This document shows positions 1 to 5,464 of a stretch of DNA of 11,125 nucleotides, piece after piece (position 1 is the first letter of the stretch; each line of letters begins with the position of its first letter). The notes beneath the pieces are model-generated. The model searched no databases, was not told the origin of the DNA, and saw nothing but the letters and a program-made list of their open reading frames with translations. The DNA comes from an uncultured Oscillibacter sp. (lineage in GTDB: Bacteria; Bacillota; Clostridia; Oscillospirales; Oscillospiraceae), in assembly GCA_910576845.1 (NCBI GenBank), contig CAJTJA010000072.1:1-11125 (forward strand), given 5' to 3'. The position numbers were made by a program, and so were the translations under genes.

Positions 1-947
1 CCCACAGCGCCACCCATCTTCTGGACGCGGCCCTCAAGAAGGTTCTGGGAGACCACGTGCATCAGGCAGGCTCTTTGGTGGAACCGGATCGCATCCGCTT
101 CGATTTCACTCATTTTGAGGCCATTACCCCAGAGCAGCTCAGCGAGATTGACCGGCTGGTGAACGACGCTATTCTGGAGGGCTTACCCGTTATCACGGAA
201 GTTCTGCCCATTGAGGAAGCTAAGCGCAAGGGTGCTGTGGCTATGTTCGGCGAGAAATACGGCGACATGGTTCGGGTTGTGGAGATGGGGGATTTCTCCA
301 TGGAGTTCTGCGGAGGCACCCACCTGGACAACACCGCTAAGGCCGGATCCTTCCGCATCAAGTCCGAAGGGTCCGTGGCCTCCGGTGTGCGGCGGATCGA
401 GGCCACCGTGGGCCGGTTGACTCTGGAAACCGTGAACCGGAATCAGGAAATGCTGTTCCATGCCGCCCAGATGCTGAAAACCACTCCCGGTGAGCTGGAA
501 AATCGCATTGAGCAGCAGCTTGCGGAGACAAAAGAACTGCGTCAGGCTCTGGACAAGTTTAAGGCCGAAGCCTCCCTGGGAGAAGCCCGGAACTTCCTCA
601 TGAGCGCCAAGGATGTGGGCGGATTGAAGGTCCTCACCGCTCAGCGGGACGGCCTGGATGCGGATGCCCTGCGGAAGATGGGCGACTTCCTCCGGGATAA
701 GGAGCCCGCCGTAGTGGGTGTTATGGCCACGGTTAACAACGGAAAAATCACCTTCCTGGCGGTCTGCGGCAAGGAAGCCGTCGCCAAAGGCATTAAGGCC
801 GGAGACATTATCAAAACCATCACCCCCGTCTGCGGGGGAAAGGGCGGTGGAAAACCTGACAGCGCCATGGGCGGCGGCACGGAAATCCTGAAGCTGGACG
901 ACGCCCTGGCTATGGTGGATGATTTCGTCGCCGGGAAGCTGAATTAA
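1..947 (+). CDS. alaS: Alanyl-tRNA synthetase, C-terminal part (5' end outside window)
   Basis: This enzyme charges tRNA-Ala with alanine in the cytoplasm. Only about the last 314 residues are present; full-length bacterial AlaRS is usually about 870-880. The open frame runs from base 3 with no start of its own, so the gene is cut by the window edge. The first visible residues, HSATHLL, are the HxxxH metal motif of the editing domain that hydrolyses mischarged Ser- or Gly-tRNA-Ala. The second half of that zinc site is EFCGGTH, about residues 102-108 of the visible part. GSFRIKSEGSVASGVRRIEA follows, then a coiled-coil stretch rich in Glu, Lys and Leu (about 160-195). Last comes a DHHA1-type C-Ala domain with the glycine-rich VCGGKGGGKPDSAMGGG near the end. 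It stops at TAA, 129 bases before the cupin gene. Nothing looks broken. The identification is secure. Confidence 0.97.
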   Translation, partial: HSATHLLDAALKKVLGDHVHQAGSLVEPDRIRFDFTHFEAITPEQLSEIDRLVNDAILEGLPVITEVLPIEEAKRKGAVAMFGEKYGDMVRVVEMGDFSMEFCGGTHLDNTAKAGSFRIKSEGSVASGVRRIEATVGRLTLETVNRNQEMLFHAAQMLKTTPGELENRIEQQLAETKELRQALDKFKAEASLGEARNFLMSAKDVGGLKVLTAQRDGLDADALRKMGDFLRDKEPAVVGVMATVNNGKITFLAVCGKEAVAKGIKAGDIIKTITPVCGGKGGGKPDSAMGGGTEILKLDDALAMVDDFVAGKLN

Positions 948-1008
948 AAAAGAAAGCAGCAACGTCAGAAGAAAATTTTCGCTCACCTTTTTCATAAGAC
1001 GGCGGATG

Positions 1009-1031
1009 TCCAGGGGGCGCCGCCCCCTGGA
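1009..1031. repeat. GC-rich hairpin between alaS and the cupin gene
   Basis: A 10-bp perfect inverted repeat, TCCAGGGGGC / GCCCCCTGGA, encloses a 3-base GCC loop. No U-tract follows on either strand, so it is not a canonical intrinsic terminator. It could act as an mRNA-stabilising or processing hairpin between alaS and the downstream genes, or be an intergenic repeat unit. A related CAGGGGG...CCCCCTG pair lies at 2616-2639. Just upstream, 971-980 is the palindrome GAAAATTTTC. Confidence 0.6.
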
Positions 1032-1076
1032 TGTGAAGGCAGCACCTTCGCAATCAGAAAAAAGGAGATGTTCCAA

Positions 1077-1415
1077 ATGCTGATTGAATTTGACAAAATC
1101 GAGCCTACCGTTATCCCCCACATGCGGGGCGGCCAGAAGGAGGCCCGCATGAGGATGCATACCGACTCCATGAACAAGATTATGCGTGGCCGTCTGGTTC
1201 CCGGGGCCACCATCGGAATGCACACCCACGAGACCGGAAGCGAAATCATCTATATTCTCTCTGGTAAAGGAAAAATCCTGTACGATGACGGCTGTGAGCC
1301 GCTGGAGGCCGGAAGCTGCCACTACTGTCCTAAGGGCCATGCTCACAGCCTGATGAATGACAGTCCAGAAGGTGGTGAAGACCTGCGCTTCTTCGCCGTG
1401 GTGGCGGAGCAGTGA
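1077..1415 (+). CDS. Small single-domain cupin protein
   Basis: This 112-residue protein is essentially one cupin beta-barrel. Cupin motif 1 is visible at about residues 43-65, with H49, H51 and E56 in GMHTHETGSE. Motif 2 is at about 79-94, PKGHAHSLMN, giving P85, G87, H90 and N94. The expected metal ligands (two His, Glu, then the late His) are therefore all present and a metal-binding barrel is likely. Small cupins of this type include sugar isomerases, dioxygenases and ligand-sensing proteins, so the substrate cannot be read from sequence. I chose ATG 1077 because AAGGAG at 1062-1067 lies 9 bases upstream. The in-frame ATG at 1068 directly abuts that site and could not use it. Its stop overlaps the next gene's GTG, implying translational coupling. 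Confidence 0.9.
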   Translation: MLIEFDKIEPTVIPHMRGGQKEARMRMHTDSMNKIMRGRLVPGATIGMHTHETGSEIIYILSGKGKILYDDGCEPLEAGSCHYCPKGHAHSLMNDSPEGGEDLRFFAVVAEQ

Positions 1416-2032
1416 GTACCCGTGAGGACCTCCGGCGTTTCTACGCGCTGGAAATCAACCACAGCAGCTTGGGCCTCTCCCCTTGGAAAGACCCGCACCA
1501 GCGGTACTTCTGCACTCCGGAGGGAGCAGAGATTTTCAGTGGTCCCGGCGTGGACGGTATCCACTACGTCCTGCTTCCGGAGGATGAGCGGGTCTTCTGT
1601 GTGGACCCCATGGCGGAGGAAAGCACCTATGTTCTGCCGGTGGCGGAGGATTTTCAGGAATTTTTGTCCTTTCTCCTGTTCTGCCGGGATGAGAGTCCCC
1701 TCGCCCAGCTCTGGCGGCTGAACGAGTCCGAATTCCGGCGGCTTCTAGAGGAAAACGCCCAAAACCGCTGGCCCGGCTGCGAGGAGACCCTTGCAGCACA
1801 GTCCGCCGCTCTGACAGCCATTGCAGAGACCTTCGGTTCCAATCCCCGGGACCCCTTCTTCAAAATCAAGGAACTGCATAGGGCCTTTGATCCGGCAGAC
1901 CTGGTTTTTTCCGATGAATACTATGACGTTTTGGGCCTGGAAAATCCTAGAAACACCACCTCTCCAAAGCCGGAAACTCACTATGTGCTGTCTGCCTCGA
2001 TCCGCATGAAGACAGGAGAAGAACGGCCATGA
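1412..2032 (+). CDS. Uncharacterised 206-residue protein, coupled to the cupin gene
   Basis: I do not recognise this protein with confidence. It reads as soluble and acidic, with no signal peptide or membrane segment. An N-terminal beta-rich part includes HYVLLPEDERVFCVDP (about residues 51-66) and then VLPVAEDFQEFLSFLLFCRD (about 74-93). The pattern of strand, acidic turn, strand and then a Phe/Leu-rich helix loosely recalls SMI1/KNR4 (SUKH)-like proteins, but that is only an impression. The C-terminal part is helical and contains DPFFKIKELHRAFDPADL and FSDEYYDVLG. The start is GTG 1412, inside the cupin stop (GTGA overlap), with only a weak GGAG two bases upstream, so translation probably depends on ribosomes finishing the cupin gene. 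The stop overlaps the next ATG (ATGA). Codon use and GC content resemble the neighbours. Confidence 0.8.
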   Translation: MSTREDLRRFYALEINHSSLGLSPWKDPHQRYFCTPEGAEIFSGPGVDGIHYVLLPEDERVFCVDPMAEESTYVLPVAEDFQEFLSFLLFCRDESPLAQLWRLNESEFRRLLEENAQNRWPGCEETLAAQSAALTAIAETFGSNPRDPFFKIKELHRAFDPADLVFSDEYYDVLGLENPRNTTSPKPETHYVLSASIRMKTGEERP

Positions 2033-2202
2033 TTCCGAAAGATCCTCTGATCCTCTTGAGCTTTGTCAACACAAAGCTCCGGGATGAATACCCCAGCCTC
2101 ACCGAGCTCTGCGCCGCTTTGGACGCCGACGAAGCATCCCTTCGGACTGCACTGGCAGGACTGGATTACCATTACAACCCGGAGCGAAACCAATTTATCT
2201 GA
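2029..2202 (+). CDS. DUF4250-family micro-protein (57 aa)
   Basis: This short gene encodes 57 residues: it begins MIPKDPLILLSFVNTKLRD, has a middle of YPSLTELCAALDAD, and ends LDYHYNPERNQFI. The opening xPKDPxxLLSFVNTKLRD and the ending DYxYxxERNQF match my knowledge of the DUF4250 family, small clostridial proteins of unknown function that resemble a compact helix-turn-helix. No catalytic residues are apparent. AGGAG at 2014-2018 lies 10 bases before ATG 2029. The ATG overlaps the stop of the 206-residue protein (ATGA), so the two should be co-translated. It is followed 40 bases later by the HIT gene on the same strand. The family assignment is from recall of the sequence pattern; the function is unknown. 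Confidence 0.85.
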   Translation: MIPKDPLILLSFVNTKLRDEYPSLTELCAALDADEASLRTALAGLDYHYNPERNQFI

Positions 2203-2242
2203 ACCTGGCATTTCTATCCTACAGAACAAAGGAGGTTTTTTC

Positions 2243-2581
2243 ATGTCCGACTGCTTATTCTGCAAAATTGCCGCTGGAGAAATTCCCAGCAGTAAAGTTT
2301 ACGAAGATGAAATCTGTTACGCTTTCAAGGATATCGCCCCCCAGGCTCCCACTCACTTTTTGGTGATTCCCAGGGATCACATCGGGTCCGTTTCTGAGAT
2401 CACAGCGGACAACAGCAGCGTGACAGCCCATATTTTCGAGGTCATTGCCAAGCTGGCGAAGGAGCAGGGGATGGAGAGCTACCGCGTAGTTTCCAACATT
2501 GGGGAGCAGGCGGGTCAAAGTGTGTTCCATCTGCATTTCCACGTTCTGTCCGGACGGGATATGACTTGGCCTCCGGGCTAA
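2243..2581 (+). CDS. HIT-family nucleotide-binding protein (HINT/PKCI type)
   Basis: This 112-residue cytosolic histidine-triad protein belongs to the family of purine nucleoside phosphoramidases and nucleotide hydrolases that act on AMP-lysine or aminoacyl-AMP-like substrates. CxxC near the N-terminus (C4, C7) and H46 fit the zinc site seen in many bacterial HINTs. The catalytic triad is HLHFH (H96, H98, H100), preceded by GQSVF, and the protein ends WPPG, the characteristic C-terminus of the HINT/PKCI branch. Length is standard. GGAGG at 2231-2235, 7 bases before ATG 2243, fixes the start; a longer in-frame extension to 2063 overlaps DUF4250 and is unlikely. HIT genes often sit near translation genes. 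With alaS nearby, hydrolysis of aminoacyl-adenylates is a plausible role, but this is inference. Confidence 0.95.
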   Translation: MSDCLFCKIAAGEIPSSKVYEDEICYAFKDIAPQAPTHFLVIPRDHIGSVSEITADNSSVTAHIFEVIAKLAKEQGMESYRVVSNIGEQAGQSVFHLHFHVLSGRDMTWPPG

Positions 2582-2615
2582 CCATCATTTTCGTTCAAAA
2601 TCTGCGAATTTTGGA

Positions 2616-2639
2616 CAGGGGGGAAGATTGCACCCCCTG
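2616..2639. repeat. Inverted repeat 1 of an intergenic hairpin cluster
   Basis: CAGGGGG (2616-2622) and CCCCCTG (2633-2639) form a 7-bp stem with a 10-base loop, 35 bases after the HIT stop codon. It shares its CAGGGGG/CCCCCTG arms with the hairpin at 1009-1031. An ATTTTCG-TCA stretch also lies upstream of both, hinting at a dispersed repeat family. Confidence 0.5.
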
Positions 2640-2647
2640 GCGCATTC

Positions 2648-2677
2648 AGCCCCCATCCGCTTTAGCAGGTGGGGGCT
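2648..2677. repeat. Inverted repeat 2 of the cluster, 14-bp imperfect stem
   Basis: The arms AGCCCCCA (2648-2655) and TGGGGGCT (2670-2677) pair perfectly. On the plus strand the stem continues inward through a T-G wobble, one C-G pair, one C-A mismatch and three more pairs to a TT loop. It looks like a once-perfect palindrome with a single decayed position. Neither side carries a clear U-tract. Confidence 0.6.
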
Positions 2678-2683
2678 TCACAC

Positions 2684-2708
2684 ACTCCGAGGAACGAGGG
2701 GAGTTTTT
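2684..2708 (+). terminator. Possible terminator after the HIT gene (hairpin 3)
   Basis: ACTCC (2684-2688) pairs with GGAGT (2700-2704) around an 11-base loop and is followed by a run of T (2704-2708) on the plus strand. It would end transcripts coming from alaS through the HIT gene. The stem is short and the loop long, so it is weak. The same GGGGAG-TTTTTC stretch can also be read as a ribosome binding site for the ATG at 2710. Confidence 0.35.
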
Positions 2709-2709
2709 C

Positions 2710-3054
2710 ATGACGCCGTGGTATTTAAGAAAATATGCCGGCAACATATTCCTTCTGCGGAGGGCCTTCTTACGGGCTTGCGTCCGCTCTTTCACCACCA
2801 ATGACCGCGCCTCCGGGAAGCGCTCTCGCTCCGGAAGGGCCGGAGGCGGAGGGGCCGGCATTTGCCGTCTCCGAGGGTTCCGCCTGGGGAGCGGCAGGCT
2901 CCGCGGCAGGCTGAGTCCCTTCCGAATCCATGATGATATCCTGCTGAATCCCCTTGGGCTCCTCCTCCCCGATCTGCTCCCGGATATAGGCCGCCACCTC
3001 GTCCAATGTTCCCGCCTCCGCGATTTCTTTGTAGACGCTTCGGTCAAAGATTAG
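2710..3054 (+). other. Doubtful small ORF antisense to the anti-sigma 3' end
   Basis: ATG 2710 is preceded by GAGGGGAG and a T-run, closely resembling the HIT start context (GGAGG, T-run, CATG). The first 15 residues are MTPWYLRKYAGNIFL; after that the frame becomes Arg/Gly-rich and overlaps the end of the minus-strand anti-sigma gene, which is unlike a real protein. A +1 shift near 2752 would instead give FCGGPSYGLASALSPPMTAP. It may be a decayed fragment of a repeat-borne ORF; it is not called as a gene. Confidence 0.2.
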
Positions 3055-3834
3055 GCCCTCCGCCGTGTCCGCAAAGACATAGCGGACCCCTTCGCTCAGA
3101 TAGAACTCCGCCAGGTCGGCATAATAGAAGAAGCTGTCTCCCTCCTTCCACCCAGCGTTCTGGTCTGTGCGGACGGGCATGAAGACGGCGTCGCTTCCAA
3201 CGTCCAGGTCCTCCAAACTCCCTGAAATGGAAGTGGACATGTAGCCCTTGGCCCCCAGCCAAAGGACACTATATGTCTCCCCCGCCGTCAGGTCTCCCCG
3301 GATGGAGTCCGTGACATCCACAATGGCCCGCGTGTAATACCGCTCCATGCTCCCGGTATCCGGCTCCACAATGAAATATTGCAGTTCCCGGACGGTCCCC
3401 CGGAAAATGACCGTATCCTGAGCAAAAATCTCCTCCGGGGACAGCCAGGCAAGACTGGCCGACATTCCCATCATCGTATCCCCATTTCCGGGGCCCGCCA
3501 GCTCTCCGATCTCCATGCCCGTGGAACAGCCAGGCTGGGCCGGATTATCCATCCAGTACTTCGAGCCGTCCAGGCTCCCGGCGGAGGTCCCTCCGCCCGC
3601 GTCCGAACCGCTTTCCTCTTTCTCAATCAAAGCCGGCTCGAAGCCGCGCTCAACAGACCGCCATTTCATCTGCTCCCCAAGCCAGGGAGCCGTGCCTGCC
3701 ACCGCCACCGCCAGGCACGCCGCCAGCACACCAAACCGCCGCCAAGGACTGGTCTGCCTTTTTACGGTCTCAGCCGCCTCAATCTGGTCCTCCCGAACCT
3801 CCCCGACGGCGCGGAACAAATCCTCTCTGGTCAC
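2770..3834 (-). CDS. Probable membrane-anchored anti-sigma factor / ECF partner protein
   Basis: This 354-residue single-pass membrane protein is encoded immediately after an ECF sigma gene. Residues 1-32 (MTREDLFRAVGEVREDQIEA and following) form a short cytoplasmic segment of the kind that binds sigma factors in gut clostridia. Residues about 33-52 are a hydrophobic membrane helix, followed by a Trp-rich boundary. The rest would lie outside: a low-complexity acidic and Gly/Ser linker, then a globular region (about 130-270) containing FRGTVRELQYF, TRAIVDVTDSIRGDL and a cluster of aromatics. The last 45 residues are Ala/Pro/Glu/Gly-rich. The GTG start overlaps the sigma stop (GTGA), with AAGGAGG 10 bases upstream, so the two are coupled. 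The anti-sigma role is inferred from position and topology; no classical zinc anti-sigma motif (HxxxCxxC) is visible. Confidence 0.75.
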   Translation of the reverse strand: MTREDLFRAVGEVREDQIEAAETVKRQTSPWRRFGVLAACLAVAVAGTAPWLGEQMKWRSVERGFEPALIEKEESGSDAGGGTSAGSLDGSKYWMDNPAQPGCSTGMEIGELAGPGNGDTMMGMSASLAWLSPEEIFAQDTVIFRGTVRELQYFIVEPDTGSMERYYTRAIVDVTDSIRGDLTAGETYSVLWLGAKGYMSTSISGSLEDLDVGSDAVFMPVRTDQNAGWKEGDSFFYYADLAEFYLSEGVRYVFADTAEGLIFDRSVYKEIAEAGTLDEVAAYIREQIGEEEPKGIQQDIIMDSEGTQPAAEPAAPQAEPSETANAGPSASGPSGARALPGGAVIGGERADASP

Positions 3835-4385
3835 AGGTCGTAGCCCTCCTTTCTAAGATACTCCCGCAGGCCCTGCCGGGTCCGGTGGAGCATGGATTTT
3901 ACCTTTGATTGGCTGAACCCCGCCCCGGCGGCGATTTCCGCCACACTGTCACAGTACCAGTACCGCCTTAGAAATACCAAACGGACGGCTGGAGATACGC
4001 CGTTTAAAAAGTCGGAAATAGCTTCCCCCAAGCGCCGGAAGTCAAAATCCTCTTCCAATGGCGTGCCGCCCACACAGTCCGCCAACTCCTCCAAAACCGC
4101 ATCGAAGCCGCTTCCCCGCCGCCGGGCACAGTTGTAGTCATAACGGTCCAGGGCCGTATTCCGGGCAATGCGCCCCAGAAAGGGCGGAAAACGTATGGGC
4201 CTCTGGGGAGGCATGGCGTTCCAGGCTCCAAGCCAGGTATCACTGAGGCATTCCTCTGCGTCCCGCCCGTCCCCCAGCACCCGTCGGATAATCCGGGCGC
4301 AGTAAGCGCCGTATTTCTCAGCCGTCCGAAGGATAGCCTCCTCCGACCGTACCCAATACAGGGCTATGATCTCATGATCTTCCAT
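3831..4385 (-). CDS. ECF-type RNA polymerase sigma factor
   Basis: This 184-residue sigma-70-family protein has only regions 2 and 4, as in extracytoplasmic-function sigmas. Region 2 covers about residues 20-90; its signature DAEECLSDTWLGAWNAMPPQ and RIARNTALDRYDYN correspond to the core-binding and -10 recognition segments. Region 4 covers about 118-180, with the helix-turn-helix DSVAEIAAGAGFSQSKVKSM that reads the -35. ATG 4385 is chosen because CCTCCTTT on the plus strand (AAAGGAGG, 4396-4403) lies 10 bases upstream; the 11 extra residues of the longer frame run through that site. It is followed by the membrane partner gene with a 4-base overlap. The arrangement suggests a signal-gated regulator of a small envelope-related regulon. 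No target genes can be identified in the window. Confidence 0.93.
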   Translation of the reverse strand: MEDHEIIALYWVRSEEAILRTAEKYGAYCARIIRRVLGDGRDAEECLSDTWLGAWNAMPPQRPIRFPPFLGRIARNTALDRYDYNCARRRGSGFDAVLEELADCVGGTPLEEDFDFRRLGEAISDFLNGVSPAVRLVFLRRYWYCDSVAEIAAGAGFSQSKVKSMLHRTRQGLREYLRKEGYDL

Positions 4386-4423
4386 GACGTAGGTTCCTCC
4401 TTTGAAAGCTGCTTTCACTTATA

Positions 4424-4452
4424 TAGTCGGAACATTGAGGCAGTTAGTTGCA
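4424..4452 (-). promoter_or_regulatory. Candidate autoregulated ECF promoter of the sigma/anti-sigma operon
   Basis: On the minus strand TGCAAC (4452-4447), a 17-base spacer and CGACTA (4429-4424) match the general ECF promoter form, a CAAC-type -35 with a CGxCTA-type -10. A transcript would start near 4416, about 30 bases before the sigma ATG, leaving the AAAGGAGG site inside the leader. It lies just downstream of the Sfp terminator, so the operon would have its own promoter. Autoregulation is inferred from the motif. Confidence 0.55.
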
Positions 4453-4461
4453 GCAGAAGGC

Positions 4462-4495
4462 AAAAAACGGACAGGGAAAAAATTTCCCTGTCCGT
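4462..4495 (-). terminator. Strong intrinsic terminator of the phosphopantetheinyl transferase gene
   Basis: A perfect 13-bp stem, ACGGACAGGGAAA (4467-4479) with TTTCCCTGTCCGT (4483-4495), encloses a 3-base loop. On the minus strand it is followed at once by six U residues (4467-4462). It ends the minus-strand transcript arriving from the transferase gene, about 150 bases after that gene's stop, and separates it from the ECF operon. Confidence 0.9.
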
Positions 4496-4528
4496 CGGTT
4501 TTCCGAAAAGTCTTTTTAACAAACCGAC
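4494..4528. repeat. Inverted repeat beside the terminator
   Basis: GTCGGTTT (4494-4501) and AAACCGAC (4521-4528) form 8-bp arms 19 bases apart. They share two bases with the terminator stem at 4467-4495. In the minus-strand RNA this would be a second hairpin just before the terminator. It may be incidental, a 3'-end stabiliser, or part of an attenuation-like structure. Confidence 0.4.
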
Positions 4529-4645
4529 AGTCTTTCAAAGCTTTCGCTATGCTCTAAAAAACTTTCATTGCAGTGAAGCAGGACTTTCCAACACTCTTCC
4601 TTCGCTTCCAGCTTCTTAAGGCAATCCGCGTCTATCCTCTGTTTA

Positions 4646-5245
4646 TCAAAGCACATCGTCCAGAGAATAGCGGTGAATCTTCCCCGGCCGCTCCCGGCTG
4701 CGGGTAGCTACTCCAGCCGCATAACCCGGAAACGTGTCAATCTCATAATAATACTCCCCAGGCTGCAAAGGCGACTCAGAACGCATAATTGTACCCACAC
4801 CAGAACCACTGCGCTTGGCTCTGGCCTCCCGACGGACCCAACTCTGAAAAAACGCCTCCTCCGTGCTTACGCGAGCTAAACGAACCATCATCCGCTGGCC
4901 TACCGGCCGAATGCGCTCAATATCCACTCCCAGTTCCTGATCCGAAATACCCACCAATACCGCGCCGCTGGAATGGCTGATGTTAAAGTGAATATTGGGA
5001 TGACCTGGGAAATAGGGCTTCCCCATCTGGCTCAACGCCACTTCCGGCAGACTCTTCCAGCCGCATTTCTGCCGCAGGGCAAGGCATAGAATTAAATAGG
5101 CACAGAGGGGTTCCCGCTGCTTTTCCACTTCCCGCATACGCAGGAGACGTTCCCGCCGGGCCGAAGGCAGCAGCGGCAATATGGCTTCCCGCTCCTGTTC
5201 CGATAAAGGCCGCTCCATCCGGGCCGTCCACAACTCAATGGGCAT
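4646..5245 (-). CDS. 4'-phosphopantetheinyl transferase, Sfp type
   Basis: This enzyme moves the phosphopantetheine arm of CoA onto a serine of acyl- or peptidyl-carrier proteins, converting them to the active holo form. The 199 residues show the family motifs: GKPYF and HFNISHSSG (about 75-94), the metal-binding GVDIERI (D108, E110), and WVRREARAK (136-144) matching the W-x-KEA-x-K motif with E140 kept and the first Lys replaced by Arg. It is shorter than typical Sfp (about 220-235), the saving being mainly between GVDIE and WVRREA. ATG 5245 has GGAGG 7 bases upstream. The gene is monocistronic between its own promoter and terminator. No polyketide, peptide or fatty-acid carrier gene is in the window, so the partner is unknown. 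Confidence 0.92.
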   Translation of the reverse strand: MPIELWTARMERPLSEQEREAILPLLPSARRERLLRMREVEKQREPLCAYLILCLALRQKCGWKSLPEVALSQMGKPYFPGHPNIHFNISHSSGAVLVGISDQELGVDIERIRPVGQRMMVRLARVSTEEAFFQSWVRREARAKRSGSGVGTIMRSESPLQPGEYYYEIDTFPGYAAGVATRSRERPGKIHRYSLDDVL

Positions 5246-5269
5246 GGTGGTCCCTCCTTCTTTTTTTCT

Positions 5270-5298
5270 ATTTTAAGCACTTCCTTTCGCCCTGTAAA
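5270..5298 (-). promoter_or_regulatory. Sigma-A promoter of the phosphopantetheinyl transferase gene
   Basis: On the minus strand TTTACA (5298-5293), 17 bases, then TAAAAT (5275-5270) is one mismatch from consensus in each hexamer with ideal spacing. Transcription would begin near 5263, giving a very short leader of about 18 bases that contains the AAGGAGG site. The palindrome CTTTTCGAAAAG (5301-5312) sits directly upstream of the -35. Confidence 0.7.
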
Positions 5299-5464
5299 GC
5301 CTTTTCGAAAAGTTTTCAAAAAAATCCTGAAAAAAAGAGGAAATTTCAAAACCGCGGCGTATATAAGAACAATGTCAAAACATTACCTTCAACATCGATT
5401 CTCATTTTATCGGTATGACGGGAGCAAATTTTGGCTAAACTGACCGAAAGGAGGGGACAAGCGC
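5299..5464 (+). promoter_or_regulatory. dnaG upstream region; no clear consensus promoter
   Basis: This AT-rich divergent gap must carry the dnaG-rpoD promoter. TATATAAG near 5360 is a possible -10, but no well-spaced -35 was found. AAAGGAGG (5447-5454), 10 bases before ATG 5465, is the dnaG ribosome binding site. No riboswitch or terminator structure was seen. Confidence 0.35.

Noticed and set aside
183..1346. Long minus-strand open frame opposite alaS and the cupin gene (387 codons)
   Set aside because: It lies antisense to clearly real genes, is rich in His/Gly/Leu without recognisable motifs, and has no ribosome binding site; it is a mirror of the coding strand.
2063..2242. N-terminal extension of the HIT protein in the same frame
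   Set aside because: It overlaps the DUF4250 gene in another frame, and GGAGG sits just before ATG 2243, where the family N-terminus (CxxC) begins.
4374..4619. Plus-strand ORF of 81 codons in the sigma/transferase gap
   Set aside because: No ribosome binding site, runs through the terminator stem and the ECF promoter, and the product has no protein-like pattern.
5340..5420. TTGACA on the minus strand near 5370 as an alternative transferase promoter
   Set aside because: No acceptable -10 at 16-18 bases; the TTTACA/TAAAAT pair closer to the gene fits much better.
5380..5425. AT-rich GATAAAATGAGAATCGAT-like stretch resembling a Fur box upstream of dnaG
   Set aside because: Too few matches and poor dyad symmetry; no iron-related gene follows.
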